Below are positions 18,580-28,009 of a DNA stretch of 62,156 nucleotides, piece after piece (position 1 is the first letter of the stretch; the number at the start of each line of letters is the position of its first letter). The notes under the pieces are model-generated. The model ran no database searches. It worked only from the letters and a program-made list of their open reading frames with translations, and was not told the DNA's origin. Source of the stretch: Chitinophagaceae bacterium UBA1953 (GTDB lineage: Bacteria > Bacteroidota > Bacteroidia > Chitinophagales > Chitinophagaceae); the NCBI GenBank assembly GCA_002336115.1, contig DDEN01000049.1:1-62156 (forward strand), written 5' to 3'. Both the position numbers and the translations under genes were made by a program.

Positions 18580-18708
18580 CATACTTTAAAAATTGTTTTG
18601 ATTGCTTTAAATGAAGGTGCTTCTGCTTCGGTATTCAATATTTCATTTAATGGCCGTTATGCTGTTGCAACTTTGCCCGCCGGGTCAGTGGCAACTTATG
18701 TTTGGTAA
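18580..18708 (+). pseudogene. remnant of a GH30 3' end
   Basis: Without any start codon, this stretch encodes KIVLIALNEGASASVFNIS, FNGRYAVATL and PAGSVATYVW, followed by a stop at 18706-18708. It matches the extreme C-terminus of the GH30 protein at 58882-60315 (YVLIVVNDSDNGANFNIK, FNGRYALTSL, GGSVGTYIW). The rest of the gene is missing. It lies 16 bp ahead of an intact but different GH30 gene, so it looks like the leftover of a replaced or deleted neighbour. A TATCTTTG at 18570-18577 resembles a -7 box but may be chance. Confidence 0.78.
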
Positions 18709-18723
18709 AATAAATATCATATT

Positions 18724-20187
18724 ATGAAATGGATTCTTTTCATTGTTCTGATTGCATTGCTTGCTTCCTGTATCAGCAGTAAAAAAAATGCTTCAGCAAA
18801 GCAACTTCCTTTTTCTTTCGGTGATAAAAAAATATTCTCTTACACAACCGCAGCTAATACGAATTACCGGTTAAGTTATACATCTGAATCGGTTTTTGCT
18901 GATCTTAATCAGCCACAGGAAACACAGATTTGTGTATTTGTTGATCCGGCAAAAAGTTACCAGACTTTTTTGGGTGTGGGTGCTGCCATGACAGATGCTT
19001 CGGCCGAAACATTTTATAAACTTCCTAAAGACAAACAGTCAGAACTTCTCAAATCATATTTTGATAAGAAAGATGGTATTGGCTATACAATCATGCGTAC
19101 AAATATCAACAGTTGCGATTTCAGCAGTGATATGTACACGTATGTTAACGAAGGCGATCAGGATCTTACAACATTTGATATATCTCATGATAAAAAATTC
19201 AAAATTCCTTTTATTAAAGAAGCAATGAATGTTGCAGGGAAGGATATAACATTATTTGCAAGTCCGTGGAGTCCGCCATCCTGGATGAAAACAAATAACA
19301 ATATGTTGAAAGGCGGCAAGCTGCTTCCGGCTTTTGCCTCGTCGTGGGCGTTGTATTACACAAAATTTATTAAGGCTTATGAGGCCGAAGGAATTCCTGT
19401 TTGGGGAATAACTGTGCAGAACGAACCAATGGCTACTCAAATATGGGAAAGCTGTATTTACACTGCTGAAGAAGAAAGAGATTTCCTGAAAAATTATCTC
19501 GGACCTACAATGCACAAAGAAGGGCTATCCAATAAGAAAATTATAGTATGGGATCATAACAGGGATTTAATGTATCAGCGGGCGCAAACATATTTCAGTG
19601 ATCCTGAAGCTTCGAAATACGCATGGGGTATTGGTTTTCACTGGTATGAAAACTGGAGTGGCGGAGAATCAATGTTTCAGAATGTAGATATGGTTCACAA
19701 AGCCTTCCCGGATAAAAATATTTTATTTACCGAAGGTTGTATTGAAAAATTTGATGCATCAAAATATGCTTCATGGGCATTGGGCGAACGTTACGGTCGT
19801 TCAATGATCAATGATTTTAATAACGGAACAGTTGGCTGGACAGACTGGAATATCTTACTGGATGAAACCGGAGGCCCCAATCATGTTGGTAATTTCTGTT
19901 TTGCACCTGTACATGCAGATACTAAAACCGGTCAGCTTGTTTACACCAATTCTTATTACTATATCGGGCACTTTTCAAAATTTGTAATGCCTGGTGCCAA
20001 ACGCATCAGCAGCAGTGCAAGCCGGAGCCAGTTAATAACAACTTCGTTCTTAAATCCTGATGGAAGTATTGCCGTTATAGTAATGAATCAGACTGAAATC
20101 AATACTCCTTTTTTCATTTGGATAAATGGAAAAGCAGCACAGGTAACAGCCTTGCCTCATTCAATGAATACTTACTTAATTAAATAG
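18724..20187 (+). CDS. GH30 family glycosidase, lipoprotein (likely beta-1,6-glucanase)
   Basis: 487 residues with lipobox LASC (Cys16), so probably on the outer membrane. A (beta/alpha)8 GH30 domain with side beta-structure follows. The acid/base is E234 in TVQNEPMATQIW and the nucleophile is E337 in ILFTEGC; TLFASPWSPPSWMKT is the usual GH30 substrate loop. Family members of this type are beta-1,6-glucanases or glucosylceramidases; the PUL context favours beta-1,6-glucan. It starts the enzyme block of PUL A and is 4 bp from the first GH144 gene. In a branched beta-1,2/beta-1,6-glucan it would remove the branches. That use is inference. Confidence 0.88.
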   Translation: MKWILFIVLIALLASCISSKKNASAKQLPFSFGDKKIFSYTTAANTNYRLSYTSESVFADLNQPQETQICVFVDPAKSYQTFLGVGAAMTDASAETFYKLPKDKQSELLKSYFDKKDGIGYTIMRTNINSCDFSSDMYTYVNEGDQDLTTFDISHDKKFKIPFIKEAMNVAGKDITLFASPWSPPSWMKTNNNMLKGGKLLPAFASSWALYYTKFIKAYEAEGIPVWGITVQNEPMATQIWESCIYTAEEERDFLKNYLGPTMHKEGLSNKKIIVWDHNRDLMYQRAQTYFSDPEASKYAWGIGFHWYENWSGGESMFQNVDMVHKAFPDKNILFTEGCIEKFDASKYASWALGERYGRSMINDFNNGTVGWTDWNILLDETGGPNHVGNFCFAPVHADTKTGQLVYTNSYYYIGHFSKFVMPGAKRISSSASRSQLITTSFLNPDGSIAVIVMNQTEINTPFFIWINGKAAQVTALPHSMNTYLIK

Positions 20188-20191
20188 GCGT

Positions 20192-21853
20192 ATGAAGTTT
20201 GTTTTGCCATTTGCATTGTTAATTTTAATTGTCGGTTGTAAGAAAAAAAGCGATACAACTACTCCAACTCCTAAGCTTATTGCAGTTACAGATATTACTA
20301 TCGATAACCAGTCGTTTTATTCAACTATGTATGGCGCTGGTTTGCAGCCTGTAATTAAAATCAGGTTTACACAGCCTGTAAATAAAACTACAGTAACAGG
20401 CGCTGTAAAATTTGCTTCAGCAGCGGGTACAGATGTAGCTTTTGCAACAACTTTTTTAAATGGAGATTCAGTACTTCAGATTCAGGGCAATGCAGCTTTG
20501 TTACCCCTCACTAAATATATTTTCCAGATTTCAAACGCATTGAAATCTGCATCAAATGGTTCGTTAACCACGCTGGTTGATAATACTTTTCTTACAGTGA
20601 TGGATTCAACCGATAAGTTCCCAACTATCAGTGATAATTTGCTGCTTGATAAAGTGCAACAGCAAACCTTCAAATATTTCTGGGACTTTGGTCATCCAAC
20701 AAGTGGTATGGCACGGGAAAGAAATACAAGCGGTGAAACTGTTACAACAGGCGGTACCGGTTTTGGTATTATGGCAACCGTTGCAGCAGTTGATCGTGGA
20801 TTTATTACCAGGGCTGAAGGAAGAGACAGGATACTGAAGATCACAAATTTTCTTATTAATAGCTGCACACGTTATCATGGAGTATTTGCACATTGGATTT
20901 ATGGAACATCAGGTCAAACTCAGCCTTTCAGCACAAATGATAACGGAGCCGATCTTGTTGAAACATCTTTTTTGCTTGAGGGATTGATTACTGCTCGCCA
21001 ATATTTCAATACTGCCGATGCAACAGAAACAGAACTGCGTACTAAAATCAATTCTATCTGGGATGCTGTTGAGTGGAATTGGTTCAGGCAGGGCGGGCAG
21101 AATGTATTGTACTGGCACTGGAGCCCGGATAAAGGATGGATCATGAATCATCAGATTAAAGGATGGAACGAAGCTTTAATTGTGTACGTACTTGCATCGT
21201 CATCACGCACCGATTCTATTCCTAAATTAGTTTACGATAATGGATGGGCAAGTAACGGCGGCATGGCTAATAATAACACATATTATGGTTATAAATTACC
21301 ATTAGGTTCAACATTAGGTGGCCCGTTATTCTTTGAGCATTATTCCTTTCTTGGAATTAACCCGAATGGCTTAAGTGATACGTATGCAAACTATCAAACA
21401 CAGGTTACCAATCATACTCTGATTAACTATGAATATTGCAAGGCAAATCCATCAGCGTATTATGGATACAGCGATTTGTGCTGGGGGTTAACTGCAAGCG
21501 ACGGTCCATCACCTACCTATTATCAGGCACACAGTCCAACAAACGATAAAGGAGTAATTACTCCAACAGCAGCGCTTTCATCGTTTCCTTACGCACCAGC
21601 AGAAAGTATGAAAACTCTGAAATTTTTCTATTACAAACTTGGTGATAAACTATGGGGCTCATATGGTTTTTATGATTCGTTTAAATTGTCCGATCCATGG
21701 TTCGCCAGTTCAACACTTGCAATAGATCAGGGGCCAATTGTTGTTATGATTGAAAACTATCGTAGTGGATTATTGTGGAATTTATTTACAAGTGCGCCGG
21801 AAATTAAAAACGGTATGAAACGGTTAGGGTTTACAGCGCCTTATTTACAGTAA
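20192..21853 (+). CDS. GH144 endo-beta-1,2-glucanase-like lipoprotein with N-terminal Ig-like domain
   Basis: 553 residues, lipobox IVGC (Cys16). A bacterial Ig-like domain (about 30-135) precedes the (alpha/alpha)6 glycoamylase-like/GH144 domain (about 150-553). Motifs shared by the GH144 copies here are QTFKYFWDFGHPTSGMARER, GGTGFGIM, DNGADLVET, YWHWSPDKGW, GPLFFEHYSFLG, CWGLTASDG, PTAALSSFPYAP and LAIDQGPIVVMIENYRSGL. Characterised GH144 enzymes cut linear beta-1,2-glucan to short sophoro-oligosaccharides. The Ig-like module is unique among the four paralogues here and may project the enzyme from the surface. It is translationally close to GH30 (4 bp) and to the next GH144 (5 bp). Confidence 0.88.
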   Translation: MKFVLPFALLILIVGCKKKSDTTTPTPKLIAVTDITIDNQSFYSTMYGAGLQPVIKIRFTQPVNKTTVTGAVKFASAAGTDVAFATTFLNGDSVLQIQGNAALLPLTKYIFQISNALKSASNGSLTTLVDNTFLTVMDSTDKFPTISDNLLLDKVQQQTFKYFWDFGHPTSGMARERNTSGETVTTGGTGFGIMATVAAVDRGFITRAEGRDRILKITNFLINSCTRYHGVFAHWIYGTSGQTQPFSTNDNGADLVETSFLLEGLITARQYFNTADATETELRTKINSIWDAVEWNWFRQGGQNVLYWHWSPDKGWIMNHQIKGWNEALIVYVLASSSRTDSIPKLVYDNGWASNGGMANNNTYYGYKLPLGSTLGGPLFFEHYSFLGINPNGLSDTYANYQTQVTNHTLINYEYCKANPSAYYGYSDLCWGLTASDGPSPTYYQAHSPTNDKGVITPTAALSSFPYAPAESMKTLKFFYYKLGDKLWGSYGFYDSFKLSDPWFASSTLAIDQGPIVVMIENYRSGLLWNLFTSAPEIKNGMKRLGFTAPYLQ

Positions 21854-21858
21854 CAGGA

Positions 21859-23232
21859 ATGAAAAAGAAATTTATTTTTCTGACGGTATTGCTTTTTGGA
21901 ATTGTTTTTTTTTCACAGGCACAAAAACAGAAAAAAAATAGTGATGAATTTAAAGCTGAGGCACGACCAAAGAATCTCACAGATACAGCTTTGCTCGATT
22001 TAGTGCAAAAACAAACCTTCAGGTATTTCTGGAATTTTGCACATCCTGTAAGTGGTATGGCAAGAGAAAGAAGCAGTAATGATTTTGGTTACGGGCCTGA
22101 AACAATTGCAGTGGGGGGAACAGGTTTTGGGATAATGAGTGTGATTGTTGCAACTGAGCGTAAATGGATTTCAAGAGATACTGCTGCAAGGTTTCTGTTG
22201 AAAATGGTAAATTTTTTATTAAAGGCAGAAAGTTATCATGGAGCCTTTCCTCATTGGATGGATGGCGCAACAGGGAAAACAATTCCTTTTGGAAGAAAAG
22301 ATGATGGAGCTGATTTGGTAGAAACTGCTTATTTATTTCAGGGTTTGCTTTGCGCCCGGCAATATTTTAACGCAGTGAATGAAACAGAACTGGAACTGAG
22401 AACCCGCATTAACTGGATGTGGTATGATATTGAATGGAATTGGTTTACTCAACAGAGTCAGGATGTTTTATACTGGCACTGGAGTCCTAATAATGGATGG
22501 GCAATGAACGCACCTCTGCGGGGCTTCAACGAATGTTTAATTACATATATACTTGCTGCATCGTCACCAAATGATAAATACCAGGTTAGTTCTTCTGTTT
22601 ATCATCAGGGTTGGGCGGCAAGTAATTATTTTAAAAACGGCAATGAGTTTTACGGTATAAAATTGCCGTTGGGATTTGACTATGGTGGCCCGCTTTTCTT
22701 TTCGCATTATTCATTTCTTGGTCTTGACCCAAGAGGTTTGAAAGACCGCTATGCAGATTACTGGCAACAAAACAGGAATCACACATTAATCAATCACGAA
22801 CATTGTGTACGAAATCCAAATAAGTATAGAGGTTATGGCGAGCAATGCTGGGGTTTAACCGCCAGCGATACTTACAACGGATATGCAGCACATTCACCAA
22901 CAGAAGATCTCGGAACAATATCTCCAACCGCAGCATTAAGTGCATTTCCTTACACGCCTGAATATTCAATGAAGGCATTGAAACATTTTTATTTTGATTT
23001 AGGCGATAAAATATGGGGTGAGTATGGTTTTGTTGATGCGTTTAATGAAACACAAAACTGGTATGCACATTCGCATCTTGCAATAGATCAGGGGCCAATT
23101 ATTGCAATGATTGAAAATTACCGTACAGGGTTGTTATGGAAATTATTTATGAGTTGCCCCGAAATAAAAAACGGATTACAGAAACTGGGATTTGAAAGTC
23201 CCTGGCTAAATAAAAGTTCTTTCAGTAAGTAA
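21859..23232 (+). CDS. GH144 endo-beta-1,2-glucanase-like enzyme
   Basis: 457 residues, with a cleavable signal peptide (MKKKFIFLTVLLFGIVFFSQA) and no lipobox, so it is probably periplasmic or secreted. A single GH144 domain fills the protein. It carries the complete motif set, including VGGTGFGIM, DDGADLVETAYL, YWHWSPNNGW, GPLFFSHYSFLGLDPRG, CWGLTASD and LAIDQGPIIAMIENYRTGL. It is the most typical of the four GH144 members in length and motifs. It probably shortens imported beta-1,2-gluco-oligosaccharides or attacks polymer. The esterase gene follows after 27 bp. Confidence 0.9.
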   Translation: MKKKFIFLTVLLFGIVFFSQAQKQKKNSDEFKAEARPKNLTDTALLDLVQKQTFRYFWNFAHPVSGMARERSSNDFGYGPETIAVGGTGFGIMSVIVATERKWISRDTAARFLLKMVNFLLKAESYHGAFPHWMDGATGKTIPFGRKDDGADLVETAYLFQGLLCARQYFNAVNETELELRTRINWMWYDIEWNWFTQQSQDVLYWHWSPNNGWAMNAPLRGFNECLITYILAASSPNDKYQVSSSVYHQGWAASNYFKNGNEFYGIKLPLGFDYGGPLFFSHYSFLGLDPRGLKDRYADYWQQNRNHTLINHEHCVRNPNKYRGYGEQCWGLTASDTYNGYAAHSPTEDLGTISPTAALSAFPYTPEYSMKALKHFYFDLGDKIWGEYGFVDAFNETQNWYAHSHLAIDQGPIIAMIENYRTGLLWKLFMSCPEIKNGLQKLGFESPWLNKSSFSK

Positions 23233-23259
23233 AAATTAATTCTATAAAATACGTAAAAC

Positions 23260-25218
23260 ATGAAACGGGTATTTATTCTTTCCACGTTGTTGTTTTTTGT
23301 TACAGTATTGACAGCTCAGTTAAAACTGTCTTCTGTATTTACGAATCACATGATTCTTCAACGCAATGCACCTGTGCCTGTGTGGGGCTGGGCTGCAAAA
23401 GGTGAAAAAATCAGCATCAAATTCCATCAGCAAACAAAACAAACGGTAACAGATAAAAACGGGAAGTGGATGCTTTACTTAGATAAAGAAGAAGCAGGCG
23501 GCCCATATACTCTTACAGTAAAAGGTAAATCCAATACTGTTGAATTAAATGATGTTTTGGTTGGAGATGTTTGGATTTGTTCCGGGCAGTCGAATATGGA
23601 ATGGCCATTATCTGCTACAATAAATGCCGAAAAAGAAATTGCTTCGGCCGATTTCAATCAGATCAGGCAAATCAAAATTGAGCATAGTGTAAGTGTTGTG
23701 CCGGTGAATGATATCGCAAATGCAACATGGCAACCATGCAGCCCGTCAACTGCGGCAAACTTTTCTGCCGTTGCATATTATTTTGCAAAATCATTACAGA
23801 AGGAATTGCATGTGCCAATAGGTCTCATCAATACATCATGGGGCGGAACAATTGTTGAAACGTGGATCAGTAAAACAGGTTTGCAAACAAGCCCTGAATT
23901 TATTCCTGTTGCTGCTCAGCTCCCGGCTAGTAAAGAACAGTTTGAAAAAGATCAGCTTATACGTATTCAGAAAAGTGTTTCAGATTTTCAATATACCGAT
24001 AATAATGAAACAACTGCCGGTTGGGAATTGGCTTCCTATAATGATGAGAAATGGAGCAGGCTTTTTGTTCCAAAAGTATGGGAAGAACAAGGGCTTCCTG
24101 CTTTGGATGGTACAGTATGGTACAGGAAAACAATTACACTCACAGCAGAACAGGCTGGTAAAGATGCAGTGTTGCTGTTAGGAAAAATTGATGATTGCGA
24201 TGTAACATATATTAACGGTGTAAAAGCAGGCGAAACCTGCACTCATGACAGGATGAGGAAATATGTTATTCCTGCAAAAATGTTGAAAGAAGGTAAGAAC
24301 GTAATAGCTGTTAAAGTACTTGATACCGGCGGTGGTGGTGGTTTCTGGGGCGATGAAGCTGATGTGAAAATTGAAACAGCAGCAGGAACAATTTCACTTG
24401 CAGGCGATTGGAAGGCAAGAGTTGATGTTAAAGGTTCAATTATTTCAACCAGCCCCAACTCAATGCCTACATTGTTGTATAATTCAATGGTTCATCCATT
24501 GATTCCTTATGCAATTAAAGGAGCTATCTGGTACCAGGGCGAAAGTAATGCAGATTGGGCAAAGCAATACGCAACAAGTTTTCCGTTATTAATTACTGAT
24601 TGGCGCAACAAATTTCAGCAGGGAAATTTTCCGTTTTACTTTGTGCAGCTTGCTTCGTTTAACGCCAATAACCAAAATGGAACAACAGGAAGTAAATGGG
24701 CAGAGCTGAGAGAATCGCAATTGAAAACACTTTCATTACCTAATACCGGAATGGCTGTTATAACAGATATTGGCGATCCGAAAGATATTCATCCACGCAA
24801 CAAGCTCGATGTAGGTAACCGGCTTGCATTACTCGCATTAAAAAACGATTATGGAAAAAACATTGTTGCATCAGGTCCCATCTATAAAAGCATGAATATT
24901 GAAAACAGCCATATTAAAATTGAATTTGAAAATACCGGAGGAGGTTTGAAGGCTGCAGGAAATAAATACGGCTATCTCAACGGCTTTATGATTGCAGGTA
25001 AAGATCAGCAATTTCATTGGGCAAAAGCATGGGTAAGAGAAAATGCAGTAATTGTTTGGAGTGATGATGTGCCAGAACCTGTTGCAGTACGTTATGGTTG
25101 GTTGGATGATAATATGGAAGATAATTTAATTAATGCTGAAGGTTTGCCTGCATCACCATTCAGAACCGACGACTGGAAATTACTTACTGATGGAATTAAA
25201 TATTTCATTGGTAAATAA
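23260..25218 (+). CDS. SGNH carbohydrate esterase, sialate O-acetylesterase-like
   Basis: 652 residues with a signal peptide ending TVLTAQ. The catalytic Ser111 is in GDVWICSGQSNMEW, a second block is GLINTSWGGTIVETW, IWYQGESNADW follows, and the Asp/His pair lies in DIHPRNK near 509-511. An inserted beta-sandwich (about 245-390; GKIDDCDVTYINGV) resembles the sugar-binding domain of GH2 enzymes and recurs in the protein at 28010. The name reflects the Pfam family; in this locus the substrate is more likely an acyl ester on the glucan than sialic acid. It sits between two GH144 genes, so deacylation probably opens the chain to endo-cleavage. Confidence 0.87.
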   Translation: MKRVFILSTLLFFVTVLTAQLKLSSVFTNHMILQRNAPVPVWGWAAKGEKISIKFHQQTKQTVTDKNGKWMLYLDKEEAGGPYTLTVKGKSNTVELNDVLVGDVWICSGQSNMEWPLSATINAEKEIASADFNQIRQIKIEHSVSVVPVNDIANATWQPCSPSTAANFSAVAYYFAKSLQKELHVPIGLINTSWGGTIVETWISKTGLQTSPEFIPVAAQLPASKEQFEKDQLIRIQKSVSDFQYTDNNETTAGWELASYNDEKWSRLFVPKVWEEQGLPALDGTVWYRKTITLTAEQAGKDAVLLLGKIDDCDVTYINGVKAGETCTHDRMRKYVIPAKMLKEGKNVIAVKVLDTGGGGGFWGDEADVKIETAAGTISLAGDWKARVDVKGSIISTSPNSMPTLLYNSMVHPLIPYAIKGAIWYQGESNADWAKQYATSFPLLITDWRNKFQQGNFPFYFVQLASFNANNQNGTTGSKWAELRESQLKTLSLPNTGMAVITDIGDPKDIHPRNKLDVGNRLALLALKNDYGKNIVASGPIYKSMNIENSHIKIEFENTGGGLKAAGNKYGYLNGFMIAGKDQQFHWAKAWVRENAVIVWSDDVPEPVAVRYGWLDDNMEDNLINAEGLPASPFRTDDWKLLTDGIKYFIGK

Positions 25219-25236
25219 AAAATAAGCCTTCCCAAA

Positions 25237-26679
25237 ATGAAACAAAAAATACAATACTGTATTTCTGTTTCGCTGTTGTTGATTTTATTTTCTGATGCAA
25301 CAGCACAGAAAAAAAATGCCGGAAAATTTGGCGATGGGCCGGATAGTATTCCTCCCGTTGGTATTATGAAAGGATTAACGGATGAGCAGTTACTTGAAAC
25401 TGTACAAAAACAAACCTTCCGTTTTTTTTGGCATGGGGCACATCCTTACAGCGGATTAGCTCTTGAAAGAAGCAACACGGTTCTGGCAGAACATTATTGG
25501 GATTACATTAATGAAGCATGGGATGAACCGAATTTCAGTCGTACAGAATTTGGCCCTGATGCAGGTGCAATAGGTGGTACGGGTTTTGGAATTATGAGTA
25601 CAATTGTTGCTGTTGAACGTGGATGGATTGGAAGAGATACTGCTGTACGCCGTTTGATTAAGATTGCCGACTTCTTAATAAATGCAGATTGTTATCATGG
25701 CATTTATCCGCATTTCATGAATGGAAGAACAGGAAAGACAATTAAGTTCGATCGTTTGGATGATGGCGCTGATATTGTAGAAACATCGTACCTGCTCATG
25801 GGTTTCCTTTGTGCAAAGGAATATTTTAATAAGCAAACGCCAAGAGAAGTTTATTTACGCAAACGCATTGGCCAGATGTGGGGCGCTGCTAACTGGAACT
25901 GGCATACGAACAATCAGAACAAATTATATTGGCACTGGAGCCCTAACAACGGGTTTGATATGAATTTTCCTGTATGGGGATGGAATGAATGCCTGATTAC
26001 TTATATCATGGCAGCATCATCTCAGTACCATTCCATTTCAAAAGAGGTATATGATGGTACATGGGCAGGAAGTACCGGATTTAAAAACGGCAATGAATAT
26101 TATGGTTATGTGTTGCCTTTAGGTAATTACGGTAAAGACAAGGGAGGCCCGTTGTTTTTTGAACAATATACTTTCCAGGGAATTGATCCCAATGGTCTGA
26201 AAGATTCATTGGGGAACGATTATTTTATTCAGGGAAAAAATCATACACTCATTAACCGTGCCTATTGCATGGAAAATCCCAATCATTACAAAGGATATAG
26301 CAGTGTTTGCTGGGGCTTAACTGCCGGCGACAGTTACAAAGGTTATGTGGCACACAGCCCGGAAAACGACAGAGGAGTAATACAACCTACTGCTGCCATT
26401 TCATCAATGCCATATACTCCAAAAGAAAGTATGGAAGCATTGCGGTATTTCTATTATGGGTTAGGAAATAAAATATGGAGCAGGTATGGTTTTACAGATG
26501 GGTTTAGTATTCATCATAACTGGTATGCAAAAAGTCATTTGGCAATTGATCAGGGGCCCATTGTTACAATGATTGAAAATTACAGAACGGGTTTGTTATG
26601 GAAATTGTTTATGAATATTCCGGATGTGCAGAACGGATTAAAAAAACTGGGCTTTGAAAGTCCGTATTTTAAAAAATAA
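25237..26679 (+). CDS. GH144 endo-beta-1,2-glucanase-like enzyme
   Basis: 480 residues, signal peptide ending SDATAQ, one GH144 domain. It differs from its sisters by an insertion of about 25 residues before the AIGGTGFGIM motif (HYWDYINEAWDEPNFSR region), which could reshape the substrate cleft. Other motifs are intact: DDGADIVETSYL, YWHWSPNNGF, GPLFFEQYTFQGIDPNG, CWGLTAGDS and LAIDQGPIVTMIENYRTGL. The insertion may separate exo from endo action or long from short chains, which the sequence cannot decide. The next gene starts 26 bp later. Confidence 0.88.
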   Translation: MKQKIQYCISVSLLLILFSDATAQKKNAGKFGDGPDSIPPVGIMKGLTDEQLLETVQKQTFRFFWHGAHPYSGLALERSNTVLAEHYWDYINEAWDEPNFSRTEFGPDAGAIGGTGFGIMSTIVAVERGWIGRDTAVRRLIKIADFLINADCYHGIYPHFMNGRTGKTIKFDRLDDGADIVETSYLLMGFLCAKEYFNKQTPREVYLRKRIGQMWGAANWNWHTNNQNKLYWHWSPNNGFDMNFPVWGWNECLITYIMAASSQYHSISKEVYDGTWAGSTGFKNGNEYYGYVLPLGNYGKDKGGPLFFEQYTFQGIDPNGLKDSLGNDYFIQGKNHTLINRAYCMENPNHYKGYSSVCWGLTAGDSYKGYVAHSPENDRGVIQPTAAISSMPYTPKESMEALRYFYYGLGNKIWSRYGFTDGFSIHHNWYAKSHLAIDQGPIVTMIENYRTGLLWKLFMNIPDVQNGLKKLGFESPYFKK

Positions 26680-26705
26680 AGCTGAAGAAAAATCCGAACC
26701 CTGAA

Positions 26706-27935
26706 GTGAGTGACACAACGAAGATGATATTTGATATGAACGCTGGTAACAAAAAAAACAATCGTATGCCTGATACAATATCAAGAGAAACGTTTTTGCA
26801 ATACGCAGCATCAGCAGGTGCTGCTATGTTGCTTTTATCGTTAGAAGGGTTTGCATTAAGTGTAAATGCTAAAAAACTGCGTGTGGCTGTAATTGGTTGT
26901 GGTAGCGTAAGTAACCGTTATCTGCCTCAATTACTTTCCAGCAAACTGATTGAAGTGGTAAGCTTGTGCGATATTAAATATGAACGTGCTGTTGAAATAA
27001 ATGCCAAATACAATGTAAATGCAAAAACCTATGCGCATATTGATGCAATGCTGAAAGGTGTTTCATTTGATATGATGGTAACACTTACCGATATGCAGGT
27101 ACATGGTGAGCTGAATAAAAAAGCATTGCTTGCAGGGAAACATGTATGGAGCGAAAAGCCAATGGCAAATACCTATGCCGAGGGAAAAGCATTGCTTGAT
27201 CTTGCAAAAAGTAAGAAACTTCGTTTATGGGGGGCGCCTGCAGTTGTAAACAGTCCGCAGTTTGAATTTATGAGTAAAACAATTCAATCGGGTAAGCTTG
27301 GGCGTGTTGCAAGCGCTCATGGGCAGTATGGACATACAGGCCCTTCATGGAGCGCTTTTTTTTATGAAAAGGGTGGAGGAAGTATGCCCGATCTTGGTGT
27401 GTATAACATGGCTACTCTAACAGGCTTGCTTGGGCCTGCAAAAAGTGTAATGGCTATGACAAGTATTGTAAACCCTGAGCGTACAGTTGATGATAAAGGA
27501 AAGATACAAGTTGAAGCAGAAGATAATGCTCACATTTTATTGGAGCATGATAAGAATGTAATCAGCCATGTAATGTGCGGGTTCAATTATTTTGATCCGC
27601 ATGGGCATGAAGCGGGAACACAATCTTTACACAGTATTCAGGTGTTTGGCGATTATGGTAACATGCGTTTGATAGGTTATGATTGGGAAACAAATGGAGT
27701 GGTGCTTGATACATCATGGACAGAGCCGCCTAAATTAATGAGTACAGATAAAGGCGGTTATGAATGGCAGGAAGGTGCAAGAGTTGTTGGCGAAAGTATT
27801 GTGAAGGGTATTGAGCCGAGAATAAATGTTGAGCATGCGTTACATGTGCTGGAAATTATTGAAGCTGCTCGGAAATCATCAGCAACTGGAAAGAGAGTAA
27901 AGCTGAAGAGTACGTTTCCGTGGCCAATGGTTTAA
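26706..27935 (+). CDS. Gfo/Idh/MocA-family oxidoreductase
   Basis: 409 residues from a GTG at 26706; ATGs at 26724, 26736 or 26766 are also possible, and the last would begin MPDTISRETFLQYAAS. The hydrophobic stretch AASAGAAMLLLSLEGF looks like a Tat-type export signal, although a clear twin arginine is lacking. The Rossmann fold starts LRVAVIGCGSVSNRYLP; the family motif SEKPMANTYAEG lies near 150, and a HGQYGHTGPSWSAFF segment starts the C-terminal domain. The family oxidises or reduces sugars with NAD(P), and some members act as glycosidases through transient oxidation (GH109-like). The substrate here is unknown. Confidence 0.85.
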   Translation: MSDTTKMIFDMNAGNKKNNRMPDTISRETFLQYAASAGAAMLLLSLEGFALSVNAKKLRVAVIGCGSVSNRYLPQLLSSKLIEVVSLCDIKYERAVEINAKYNVNAKTYAHIDAMLKGVSFDMMVTLTDMQVHGELNKKALLAGKHVWSEKPMANTYAEGKALLDLAKSKKLRLWGAPAVVNSPQFEFMSKTIQSGKLGRVASAHGQYGHTGPSWSAFFYEKGGGSMPDLGVYNMATLTGLLGPAKSVMAMTSIVNPERTVDDKGKIQVEAEDNAHILLEHDKNVISHVMCGFNYFDPHGHEAGTQSLHSIQVFGDYGNMRLIGYDWETNGVVLDTSWTEPPKLMSTDKGGYEWQEGARVVGESIVKGIEPRINVEHALHVLEIIEAARKSSATGKRVKLKSTFPWPMV

Positions 27936-28009
27936 AAGAAGTCTTGGTCAGCAGAATAGCTGTTCTTAATGATAGCCGTGCAGATGACTTAAGAATTAAA
28001 TATTTGATT

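Noticed and set aside
7409..18708. Insertion-sequence origin of the two gene remnants
   Set aside because: No transposase fragment or terminal repeats flank either scar; simple deletion explains them better.
23260..25218. Sialic acid metabolism suggested by the esterase family name
   Set aside because: No sialidase, lyase or sialic acid transporter is present; the neighbours are glucan enzymes.
27920..28009. Extension of the six-hairpin protein into the end of the oxidoreductase gene
   Set aside because: Starting at 28010 gives a normal signal peptide; the extension would bury it.
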